A DNA stretch of 64,000 nt from Burkholderia sp. Bp8992 (lineage in GTDB: Bacteria; Pseudomonadota; Gammaproteobacteria; Burkholderiales; Burkholderiaceae), in NCBI RefSeq assembly GCF_003853705.1, contig NZ_QTQI01000016.1, positions 1-64,000 on the forward strand, written 5' to 3'. Positions 15,820 through 23,845 of the stretch are shown here, piece by piece. A program made the translations under genes and the position numbers. Each line of letters starts with the position of its first letter. Within the stretch, counting starts at the first letter, position 1. The notes under the pieces were generated by a model that ran no database searches, had not been told where the DNA came from, and saw nothing but the letters and a program-made list of their open reading frames with translations.

Positions 15820-18720
15820 GTGTTCAGGCATTTGAATTCGGCGCATCACGAAACGGATCCGGTCGTCGTCATCGACGACGCACGCCACTACCGGCGTTCC
15901 GAACTGTTGTCGATCGTCGCGCGCGTGAAAGCCGGGCTCGACGCTCGGCCCAGCGCGCGGGACGCCATCCTAGTCTACGGCTCGCATGGTTGCGCGGCGT
16001 ATGCGGCTCTGATCGCCGCGCTGGCGACCTCGGCGCGCGTTGTGCTGCTGGATCAGGCCACGCCGCTCGCGCCGCTGGCTCCGGTCCTGCGCACGCTGGA
16101 TGTGCGCACGGTGCTAAACGCGAGCCCACTCGCAGACGTCGAATTGGCCGGCGCGGACACGCTGAATGTCGATTCGTACTTCTCCGGTCCGTCGCCCACC
16201 GACGCGCAGCCGCTCGAACTGAGCTGCGGCGAATACGTGATCTTTACCAGCGGCACCTCGGGCGAACCGAAGGCGATCGTCCAGTCGATGGCGGCGCTCG
16301 ACGCGCACATCCGAAATTACGCACTCTACCTCGGCGCGGCGCCGGGTGACCGCGTACTGCAACTGGCGTCGTGCGCGTGGGATGCGGGCCTGATGGATGT
16401 GTTCCTGTGCCTGCTGCATGGCGGCGTGCTGTGTACGATCAACCCGCGGCAGCATGACCTAGACGCGGTGCGCGACTTCATCGACGCGCACGACATCGAT
16501 ACGCTACACATGACCGTGCCGTACTTTCGCCGCATGTATGCGGAGCGTGCCGCAGGGCCCATGGCGCGCAAGCTCGTGATTGGCGGCGAGTTGATCTACG
16601 GCGGCGATCTCGAACGCTTCAACGCGGCCTTTCCGCACGACGCGGAACTGTTCAACGCTTACGGTCCGACTGAATGCACGGTCGCGCTGTACGCTCGGCA
16701 CTGCAACGGGCCATTTGCGATGGAGCGCAACTGGCCGCTGTCGCGCGGCGTCGACGGCGTGACCGTCGCGCTGCTCGACGGAGGCCGCGTCGTGACGGAG
16801 CCGCACGCCATCGGCGAACTCGTGATCATGTCGGACTGGGTTGCCCGTCGGATGAATCCGGCATCCGGCGCGATCGAGGCGCTGACAACAGTGCACGATG
16901 GTCTTGCCACGCCGTGCTATGCGACCGGCGACCTCGCCTATCATGCCCCGCAGGGCGGTATCGTCATCACCGGGCGAAACGACTCGGTTATCAAGGTCAA
17001 TGGCCAGAAAGTCAGCCTGCACGAGGTTGAAGCTGCGCTGCGCACCACGCCCGGCGTCCGGGACGTCTGCGTGTTGACCGACGACGTGCAAGGCGAAGCC
17101 GCCGTCCTCGCGGCGATCGTCCCGGCTGGGGCCGAATGGGATCCCGTCGCCGTGCGCCGCAATTTGGCCGCGCGTCTGCCGCTGCATAAGGTCCCACGGC
17201 ATTTCCTATCACTGCCGGCGCTGCCGCTCAACAAGAACAACAAGGTCGATCGCACGGTGCTGCGCACGCTGTTCCGAGCCGAGCCGTCCGCCGCGCCGTC
17301 TGGTCACATCCTGCTGCGCGAAGTGGTGGCGTCGCTCGGCACAGCGTCGGCCGATGACACACTCAGTTACGTCGACAACGGCGGCGATTCGTTGCGCGCG
17401 CTGCAGGTCGTCGCCAGCCTGAAGCGTCAGGGGTACGGGCTCGATCTGTTGGCGCTGCTGTCCGACACACCGCTTCGCGCGCTGTCCCTGAGCGCCGCGC
17501 CGGCCGGCCGCAAGCGCGTATCGGCGCGACCGCTACAACGGTCCGCGATGCCGGTGAAGCGCTTCCTCGAAACGCGGGGCATCCCCGATCTCGACGCTTG
17601 GTGCCAGTCTTTCGTGCTCGAATACCGTGGTGCGGCCAGCGTCGCCGACGCCACCGCGCAGCTAAACGCCGTGCTCGAACGCCATTGCCAAAGCTGGTCC
17701 GGCTGGCATCCGGACGCACGGTACCCCGAACATGTGTCGATCGAGGATGCGGTCCGCGCGAGCGAAGCAAGGATCTCGCTCGTCGCGCGCACGCGGCTCG
17801 CGTGCGCCGTCGCCCGCGCGGAGGGTGTGCTCCACTTCATCGTGTCGTGCCACCAGTTTCACGTCGACCGCTATTCGTGGATCCTGCTGCTGTCGGAATT
17901 GGATCAGGTCGCGATCCGGGGCGTCGACGCGCTCGCCGCTTGGGACTCTCCCCGGTACGCCGAAGAATGGGAAGCGCATTATGCGCTTCGGCTCGCGTCC
18001 GAACGAGACGATGCGTTCTGGCGCGCGCTGCCGTGGGGCCGCTGCGCTTCGCGCGCACAGGCGACCATGCCGTTTCCCGCGCGCGACCAGTTCAGACGCA
18101 CGGCAGTCCGCGTAGCCAGCAGTGATCTGCCCGGGTTCGATGGTGGCCTGTCAGTGCTAGGCAATGCTTTGTTGGCAAGCCTGATGATCGCGCTGGCCGA
18201 GCAAAGCGGAAACGTCACGCAGAAAATCCATGTGCTCGATCACGGACGCCATCTCGGGGGCGCAGACTTTCCCGTCGACGGGGTGTTCGGCTGGCTAACA
18301 CTGATTTTCCCTGTAGTGCTGGAGATCGACCGGGCTCACCCGTCCGCCGTATTGCGCAACGTCGAGGCCTACCTCGCACGCGTCAAGCCGTTCGCGCATT
18401 CGTTCGGCAACGCGTTCTTCGGCGACCCGCAAACCGCGCGCGGCGGCCTCTATGATTGCGACGTCAGCTTCAATTTCCTCGGCGACATCGAGATCTCGTC
18501 GAGCAGCACGTGGCGCGTCAGTCCAGCTTCGATGCGGACCATGCACGGCGCGCAGAGCCATCATCTGGAGATTACCGGCTACCGCGCGGCGGGTGACCTG
18601 CATCTGAGCCTCGACCACGATCCCGCGGTGTTCGACGCAGCCGAGATCGACCGGCTCGGGCGCGCGCTTCTCGCCGCGCTGATGCAAATGGCAGCGCTCG
18701 CAGCGGCGGATGCGACATGA
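15820..18720 (+). CDS. NRPS A-T module with degenerate epimerization-type domain
   Basis: The 966-residue protein begins with an adenylation domain of about 500 residues, with FTSGTSGEPK, NAYGPTECT, ATGDLA and LNKNNKVDR. A carrier domain has DNGGDSL with Ser near 524. The C-terminal 380 residues resemble an epimerization domain: a FNFLGD motif is present, and HQFHVDRYSW at about 678 replaces the canonical HHxxxDGxSW. The second, catalytic His is thus Gln and the Gly is Arg, so normal epimerization or condensation is doubtful. The A4 region keeps the substrate Asp (WDAGLMD). The layout A-T-E, without C, is that of an initiation module such as GrsA. I chose GTG 15820 because GGAG lies 5 nt upstream; TTG 15802 is the alternative. 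Confidence 0.85.
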   Translation: MFRHLNSAHHETDPVVVIDDARHYRRSELLSIVARVKAGLDARPSARDAILVYGSHGCAAYAALIAALATSARVVLLDQATPLAPLAPVLRTLDVRTVLNASPLADVELAGADTLNVDSYFSGPSPTDAQPLELSCGEYVIFTSGTSGEPKAIVQSMAALDAHIRNYALYLGAAPGDRVLQLASCAWDAGLMDVFLCLLHGGVLCTINPRQHDLDAVRDFIDAHDIDTLHMTVPYFRRMYAERAAGPMARKLVIGGELIYGGDLERFNAAFPHDAELFNAYGPTECTVALYARHCNGPFAMERNWPLSRGVDGVTVALLDGGRVVTEPHAIGELVIMSDWVARRMNPASGAIEALTTVHDGLATPCYATGDLAYHAPQGGIVITGRNDSVIKVNGQKVSLHEVEAALRTTPGVRDVCVLTDDVQGEAAVLAAIVPAGAEWDPVAVRRNLAARLPLHKVPRHFLSLPALPLNKNNKVDRTVLRTLFRAEPSAAPSGHILLREVVASLGTASADDTLSYVDNGGDSLRALQVVASLKRQGYGLDLLALLSDTPLRALSLSAAPAGRKRVSARPLQRSAMPVKRFLETRGIPDLDAWCQSFVLEYRGAASVADATAQLNAVLERHCQSWSGWHPDARYPEHVSIEDAVRASEARISLVARTRLACAVARAEGVLHFIVSCHQFHVDRYSWILLLSELDQVAIRGVDALAAWDSPRYAEEWEAHYALRLASERDDAFWRALPWGRCASRAQATMPFPARDQFRRTAVRVASSDLPGFDGGLSVLGNALLASLMIALAEQSGNVTQKIHVLDHGRHLGGADFPVDGVFGWLTLIFPVVLEIDRAHPSAVLRNVEAYLARVKPFAHSFGNAFFGDPQTARGGLYDCDVSFNFLGDIEISSSSTWRVSPASMRTMHGAQSHHLEITGYRAAGDLHLSLDHDPAVFDAAEIDRLGRALLAALMQMAALAAADAT

Positions 18721-19652
18721 CGGCCCACTCCGCCTCCGAAGCGCGGCCGGACACCCGCGCGACCCTGCTGCTGTTCGCGACCTGCGTAATCATCTGGTCG
18801 ACGAACTGGTTCCCGATCACGATGCAGGTTCGCGAGACGCCCGTGCTAGCTTCGCTGTTCTGGCGTTTCCTGCTGGCCGCTCTCACGCTGCGCGCGTGCA
18901 CGTCGGTCCTCAGCCGCGATGGTTTGCCCAGCGCGCGTGTCCCCTACAGGCTGCTCGTGGCGATCGGTGTGACGTACTTCTTCGGCGGCATTGGCCTGAC
19001 CTACGTGGCGTCGAAAGATCTGACCAGCGCGTATGTCGCCTGTCTGAGTACGCTCGTCATCTTCTTCGCGATCGCAATCAAGCGGTTCGCCTACGGTACG
19101 CGCATCCTGCCCAGCAACGTGGCCGGCGCGCTGTTGTCAACCGCTGGGGTGCTTGTCTACGGCGGCGCCGGCATGGCTTCCACATCGTGGTGGGGTATCG
19201 CGGTTGCGGGGGCTGCGTTCGCGCTGATTGCGATCGGCTCGGTCTTGTCGGAACACGCGCAAAAGCGCTACGGCGCGACCTCGATCCAAATCAACACCAC
19301 CGCGATCAGTTGGGCGTGCGCGCTGTATTTCCTACTGGCGCTCGCGACCGGCACTTCGCTGCGAGTGCCCGTGACCGCCATGTACCTGCTGCCGCTGCTG
19401 TATCTCGGCATCGTCTGCTCCGCGCTGGTCTTCGTGCTCTACATCGCGCTGATCGGGCGAATCGGCGCGGAGTACGCGGGCTACATCAGCTTCATCTACC
19501 CGTTCGGCGCCGGTTACCTGTCCGTGCTCGTCGGGGAGTCCAGACTTTCATACCGCGCAGTGGGCGGCGGCGTGCTCATGGTCGCGGGATGTTTGATTGC
19601 AGCCCGTTACACGCGCATCGCCTCCCTGCGCGCCGGGGCCAACAAGGGGTGA
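18717..19652 (+). CDS. EamA/DMT-family transporter
   Basis: The 311-residue membrane protein has about ten predicted helices in two EamA repeats, as in drug/metabolite transporters of the RhaT/YdcZ type. It starts at ATG 18717, overlapping the NRPS stop as ATGA, so it is translationally coupled to the pathway. It is the second exporter candidate of the cluster, after the MFS protein in the left operon. Members of this family export amino acids and small metabolites, so it may remove a toxic intermediate or the final amino-acid-like product. The direction of transport is inferred. Confidence 0.87.
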   Translation: MTAHSASEARPDTRATLLLFATCVIIWSTNWFPITMQVRETPVLASLFWRFLLAALTLRACTSVLSRDGLPSARVPYRLLVAIGVTYFFGGIGLTYVASKDLTSAYVACLSTLVIFFAIAIKRFAYGTRILPSNVAGALLSTAGVLVYGGAGMASTSWWGIAVAGAAFALIAIGSVLSEHAQKRYGATSIQINTTAISWACALYFLLALATGTSLRVPVTAMYLLPLLYLGIVCSALVFVLYIALIGRIGAEYAGYISFIYPFGAGYLSVLVGESRLSYRAVGGGVLMVAGCLIAARYTRIASLRAGANKG

Positions 19653-19658
19653 CGTAAC

Positions 19659-20135
19659 ATGCTTCCGTTTGACATTCGACCGGCCACGGAATCCGACGCT
19701 GAACGGATCTTCGACACTCACCGAAATTCCGTAGTCAAGCTGTGCCCCGCGAGTTACTCGGCGGAGCAGATCCGCTGCTGGCTCGAAGGACGCAGCGCAG
19801 CGATGTATGTCAAGCCGATTCGCCAAGGCGACCTCTGGGTGGCGGACGACGGCGTCCTGCTCGGCTTCGCCGAAGTGGCAGGTGACGAACTGACCAAGCT
19901 GTTCGTGCGCGGCGACCACTCGCGTGCCGGGGTAGGCACAGCGCTACTGAACCGTGCGATCGCCGAGATCGCGGCGCGCGGCCATTCGCGCGTGTATCTC
20001 GAGGCGACCACGAATGCCTGTCCGTTCTATGTGCGACATGGCTTCACCGTGATCGGGTATGGCCACTTTTCCCACGGCGGCAGTGCCGTGCCGCTCGAAA
20101 TCACACACATGGAGAAAACCGGCCCCTTCACATGA
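19659..20135 (+). CDS. GNAT-family N-acetyltransferase
   Basis: The 158-residue protein has the GNAT fold. The acetyl-CoA-binding loop is seen as VRGDHSRAGVGTALL, and the C-terminal YLEATTNACPFYVRHGF segment is typical. It lies 6 nt after the EamA gene and overlaps the next start as ATGA. It may acetylate a free amine of the product or an intermediate, either as a structural step or as self-protection, which is common for amino-acid antimetabolites. The sequence alone does not separate these options. Confidence 0.85.
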   Translation: MLPFDIRPATESDAERIFDTHRNSVVKLCPASYSAEQIRCWLEGRSAAMYVKPIRQGDLWVADDGVLLGFAEVAGDELTKLFVRGDHSRAGVGTALLNRAIAEIAARGHSRVYLEATTNACPFYVRHGFTVIGYGHFSHGGSAVPLEITHMEKTGPFT

Positions 20136-21493
20136 CACAACGCCCGGAGCCGTCCGCCTATCGTTCCCGCGCCTTACGCCACCCGGCGCACGCTCGGCAC
20201 GGGCGGCTGTCCGGCGTCGCCCCGATCCCCATGGTCCTTCCCGATTGCCGGATATCTACCATGTCCATAGCCAAGCTGAAACAGGAAGTTCTTGATCCGG
20301 CGCTTTGCGCCGGTTGCGGCGCATGTGGTCTTGTCTGTCCGAAGCAGTTGATCCGCTTCGACAAAGACCGGATCACGCCGGTCCTCGACTTCCATACCGA
20401 CGCGTGCGCAACATGTGACGCCCCGTGCCATGCGGTTTGCCCGGGCGCCGACCCGGCCACCGACGCCTCCGAAGAGCAATTGTTCGGTCGGCGGCGCACG
20501 GTCGACGAACGCTGGCTCGGTATCATCGGCAGCGTGTTGGGCGCATCCTCCACCTCCGAGGAGATACGTTCGCGCTCGGCGTCGGGCGGCGCGGCGACCG
20601 CGCTGCTGCTCGAAAGTCGCCGCTATCTAGACGTGAAGCACGTGTTGTCGATGGGCCGCGACGCGGCGGAAGGCTGGCGCGCAGCGCCTGTCGTGTCGAA
20701 CGAGACGGCGCGCATCATTGGCAACGCACAGTCCACCTATCAGATGGCGCCGTACCTCGTGGCGCTACGCACGGTATACGAAGCGACGCCCGACGACAAT
20801 GTCGCGGTGGTCGGGCTCGCCTGTCACATCCAGGCGCTGCGCAAGCTGCAGCGGCTCGATTCCGCGCTCGGTCAATGGGCACGCGAGCGCATCGTGCTGC
20901 TGATCGAGACGGCCTGTTCGTCAAACACTCTGCCTGCTGGCACGTCTGGCATCGTGTCCGACGTGCTGCGCCTGAAGCTCGATGAGGTCGTCGACGTCAA
21001 GTATCGGGAAGGCTCGTATCCGGGCAACTTCCAGACTCGCACGCGCGACGGCCGCGCGCATGTCGTCCAGTTCTGGGAGATTCTCGGCAAGCTTAAGGAG
21101 AACAAGACACACCGCTGCTTGACCTGCGGCGACTGGATGAGCGGGCTCGCTGACATCAGCGTGTCGGACGGCGACCCGAACATCTTTGATGCTAGCGTCA
21201 ATGGCGCGACGGTCGCCAAGCACGCGCGGCTGATCGTGCGCACTCCGCTGGGTGGCGCGCTGATCGAGCACGCGGTCGAGCAGGGTGCGCTGGAGCGCTG
21301 GGCGATCGACATGTCCGGTTTCAACCTGGGCCTCGAGCGCAAGCGGAACCGCCGCCGCCACTACGAGCTTAGCGTGCTGCCGATCCCGAAGGGACCAGGC
21401 GCCGGCGATGCGTTCGACCGCGACAGCCTGCGTTCGGATGACGAACTGATCAACCCGGCCACCTACAAACGTCGACACAATGATCCAGTATGA
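20132..21493 (+). CDS. ferredoxin-domain FrhB-type reductase (HCAR/BciB-like)
   Basis: Starting from ATG 20261, an N-terminal two-cluster ferredoxin domain has cysteines at 16, 19, 22 and 26 and at 49, 52, 56 and 60. It is followed by the FrhB/FdhB N and C domains of the coenzyme F420 hydrogenase beta-subunit family. Relatives such as 7-hydroxymethyl-chlorophyll reductase and the BciB vinyl reductase use flavin and iron-sulfur clusters to reduce conjugated double bonds with electrons from ferredoxin. Here it probably reduces an unsaturated ring intermediate. The frame opens at ATG 20132, overlapping the GNAT stop as ATGA. The 43 extra residues this would add resemble no domain, so ATG 20261 is an equally good start. 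Confidence 0.82.
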   Translation: MTQRPEPSAYRSRALRHPAHARHGRLSGVAPIPMVLPDCRISTMSIAKLKQEVLDPALCAGCGACGLVCPKQLIRFDKDRITPVLDFHTDACATCDAPCHAVCPGADPATDASEEQLFGRRRTVDERWLGIIGSVLGASSTSEEIRSRSASGGAATALLLESRRYLDVKHVLSMGRDAAEGWRAAPVVSNETARIIGNAQSTYQMAPYLVALRTVYEATPDDNVAVVGLACHIQALRKLQRLDSALGQWARERIVLLIETACSSNTLPAGTSGIVSDVLRLKLDEVVDVKYREGSYPGNFQTRTRDGRAHVVQFWEILGKLKENKTHRCLTCGDWMSGLADISVSDGDPNIFDASVNGATVAKHARLIVRTPLGGALIEHAVEQGALERWAIDMSGFNLGLERKRNRRRHYELSVLPIPKGPGAGDAFDRDSLRSDDELINPATYKRRHNDPV

Positions 21494-22826
21494 AAACGAA
21501 GCGGTCAGTGGCGGCATCGCCGCCGATGCCGCCGGCTGGCGTGCGATCGACGCGCTGATCCCGCCGGACAAATCGATCAGCCACCGCGCGCTGCTGTTCG
21601 CCGCGCTCGCGCCGGAATCGGTCGCCATCCGGGGACTCAATTGCGGCAAGGCCGTCACGCTGCTGCTCGATGCGTTGCGCCAGTTGGGCGTCGACATCGC
21701 GTTCGATCCCGGCGCGCGCCGGGCGCGCGTGAACGGCTCGCTGCGCGACGCGGACTTTGCACCAGACACGACGGTCTATCTCGGACCGTCGAGCGCGGCC
21801 GCGCGTCTGCTGATGGGCGCGCTTACCGGGCTTGGCAAGCGTTGCATCGTGGATGGTGACGCCACCCTGCGCGCTCGACCGTTCGACTGGATCGTCGAGC
21901 CGCTGACGGAGATGGGTGGGCGCTTCGAATACCTCGGCGAACCCGGCGCGTTACCCATTCGCATACACGCGTCCGAGTTCACCGGTGGTCGCGTCGAAAC
22001 CCGGATTGGCAGCGCGCAGGCGGTGTCCGCTGCGCTGTTCGCCGGCATCGCCGGACGGCGCACGGTTCGGGTCCGCTACCCCGTGCGTGCGCGCGACCAC
22101 ACGCAGGTGATGGCCGGGAGTTTCGGCGACGATGTGTCGGAAGCCGACAACGAGGTCTCCTATTCGCCGGGCGAGTTCGCCGTGCCCGCCGAACTCGCCG
22201 TCCCGAAGGATCCGTCAGCGCTCGCCTATCCGGCTGCGCTGTTCCTATTGCGTCACCGGAACGATGCGGACACAACCGTCACATTTACTAGTGTGTGTCT
22301 GAATCCGACCCGGCTGGGTTTCTTCGACTGGCTCGCGCAATGCGGCTTCGACGTGCGCACCCGTGAGACCGGGCGCTCGCTCGGCGAGGCCGTCGGCGAC
22401 GTGGTTCTGCGCGGCGGCGGCGACGCCCGCGCGACGGATCTTGGATCGAAGGAGCGCTTCCACGCGATGATCGACGAAGTGCCGCTGGCGGCGGCGATCG
22501 GTTGCGTGCTGCCTGGCAACGCCGTGTTCCGCGATCTGTTTGAACTGACGTTCAAGGAAAGCGACCGCATCGCCGCAACACAAGCGATGCTTGCCACTCT
22601 CGGGCTGCGCGTCGACATCGACGGCTACGATATGCACGTGTACGGCGGCCAGACGCCGCGCCCCGGACCGGTGGTGCCGTCGTTCGGCGACCATCGTTTG
22701 TCGATGACTGCCCAAGTGCTGTTGAGCGCGCATGCGCTTGCGGCGGAGATCGAGGAAGGCCGCTGCTATCGCACCTCGTTTCCGGAATTCGGCGATTGCC
22801 TGCGGGTTCTTAAGGAGACTGCATGA
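21480..22826 (+). CDS. EPSP-synthase (AroA)-like enzyme with altered active-site loop
   Basis: The 448-residue protein is colinear with EPSP synthase. It keeps PDKSISHR (29-36), RARP, NPTRLG, the catalytic IDE (331-333), KESDR (359-363) and DHR (404-406). The hallmark LGNAGTA loop, which contacts phosphoenolpyruvate and phosphate, is instead LGPSSAA at 101-107, so Asn, Gly and Thr are all lost. The C-terminal Lys that contacts phosphoenolpyruvate is replaced in RTSFPEF. Normal enolpyruvyl transfer is therefore unlikely. The surviving acid-base residues would suit a dehydration or elimination on a shikimate-like ring. The gene lies in a biosynthetic operon between two redox enzymes, overlapping the reductase gene by 14 nt and the dehydrogenase gene as ATGA. 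It is not the housekeeping aroA. Confidence 0.88.
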   Translation: MIQYENEAVSGGIAADAAGWRAIDALIPPDKSISHRALLFAALAPESVAIRGLNCGKAVTLLLDALRQLGVDIAFDPGARRARVNGSLRDADFAPDTTVYLGPSSAAARLLMGALTGLGKRCIVDGDATLRARPFDWIVEPLTEMGGRFEYLGEPGALPIRIHASEFTGGRVETRIGSAQAVSAALFAGIAGRRTVRVRYPVRARDHTQVMAGSFGDDVSEADNEVSYSPGEFAVPAELAVPKDPSALAYPAALFLLRHRNDADTTVTFTSVCLNPTRLGFFDWLAQCGFDVRTRETGRSLGEAVGDVVLRGGGDARATDLGSKERFHAMIDEVPLAAAIGCVLPGNAVFRDLFELTFKESDRIAATQAMLATLGLRVDIDGYDMHVYGGQTPRPGPVVPSFGDHRLSMTAQVLLSAHALAAEIEEGRCYRTSFPEFGDCLRVLKETA

Positions 22827-23845
22827 CCCACGCGCACTATACGCTGCTAGCAGACGGCTCTCGCGGGGTCCGGCTGCACCGCGAGAACCTGCAGCCGCTG
22901 CGCGACACGGAGGCGCTTGTCCGCGTCACGCATTCGCTCGTGAGCCCGGGAACGGAGCGGCACTATATTGCCCAACTGCGCGAACAGGGCGGCCAGCTGC
23001 CTCTCGGTTATTGCGTGATCGGCGAGGTGGTCGCGGCCGGCGCTGCCGTGCACGACGCGCGGCCCGGCGAGCGCGTCGTCGCAATGGGCTGGCAGATCGC
23101 CACGCACTCGGACTACGTTGTTGTGCCGCGCAACCTGCTGTGCCGGGCAGACAACGCGCTGCCCGCCCGGCACGCGATCCTCGCAGCGATTGGTGCAACT
23201 GCCGTGCACGCGGCGGACCGGGCCGCACTCGGCAGGGGCGACCGTGTGCTGGTTGTCGGTGTCGGGCTGGTAGGCATCCTGATGGCGATCGTCGCATCGG
23301 CGGCGGGCGCCACGGTCGCCGCGGCGGACCGGGATCGCGCCGCGCTTGAACGGGCCGCCGCGTGGACTCCGTTCGAGCTCCCGGATTCACCGCCGGCGCA
23401 GGGTAGCTGCTTCGACCGGATCTTCATCTGCGTCGATGCTGACCTCACGCCACTCTTTCCGCGCCTCGCGCCGCTGCTCGACCAGTTCGGCCGGCATCGT
23501 AGCCGGCCGAAGCTGGTCAATGTTGGACGCGTGACCGGTCGGATCGACCTGTCGCCCGCGCTCGGTAACCTGGATATCGTCAACGTGTCGCGCTGCGGTG
23601 CGGGCTACCGCAACGATGCGTATCATCACGGTCTTGCTGAGGTACCACTCGTGGACGGCGAAGCGCACGTCGACCGGAATCTCGCCCGCTGCATGGCAAT
23701 ACTGACGCAGGCCCCCGCACAGCTCGCCCGTCTGGTCTATCGCGAGTACTCGGTCGACGACGCGCTGTCCGCGTACAACTCGGTCGAATTCTTCCCCCCA
23801 GGCGTCAACCTTATCACGCACTACACGGGAGACGCCGCACCGTGA
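22823..23845 (+). CDS. MDR-family dehydrogenase, BchC-like
   Basis: The 340-residue medium-chain dehydrogenase/reductase has a GroES-like N-terminus with LVSPGTERH. Its Rossmann motif is VGVGLVG near residue 150. The classic catalytic Cys and the structural zinc cysteines are not evident. It most resembles the BchC-like branch of zinc-type dehydrogenases that lack the structural zinc loop. It would oxidise a ring hydroxyl to a ketone or perform the reverse, using NAD(P). ATG 22823 overlaps the AroA-like stop and GTG 23842 of the next gene overlaps its own stop, so it is embedded in the same translational unit as the AroA-like enzyme and the NRPS. Confidence 0.8.
   Translation: MTHAHYTLLADGSRGVRLHRENLQPLRDTEALVRVTHSLVSPGTERHYIAQLREQGGQLPLGYCVIGEVVAAGAAVHDARPGERVVAMGWQIATHSDYVVVPRNLLCRADNALPARHAILAAIGATAVHAADRAALGRGDRVLVVGVGLVGILMAIVASAAGATVAAADRDRAALERAAAWTPFELPDSPPAQGSCFDRIFICVDADLTPLFPRLAPLLDQFGRHRSRPKLVNVGRVTGRIDLSPALGNLDIVNVSRCGAGYRNDAYHHGLAEVPLVDGEAHVDRNLARCMAILTQAPAQLARLVYREYSVDDALSAYNSVEFFPPGVNLITHYTGDAAP

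Noticed and set aside
21480-22826. Housekeeping aroA, or glyphosate-insensitive aroA
   Set aside because: The loop LGPSSAA and the missing C-terminal Lys are not a normal or resistant EPSP synthase pattern, and the gene is embedded in a biosynthetic operon.
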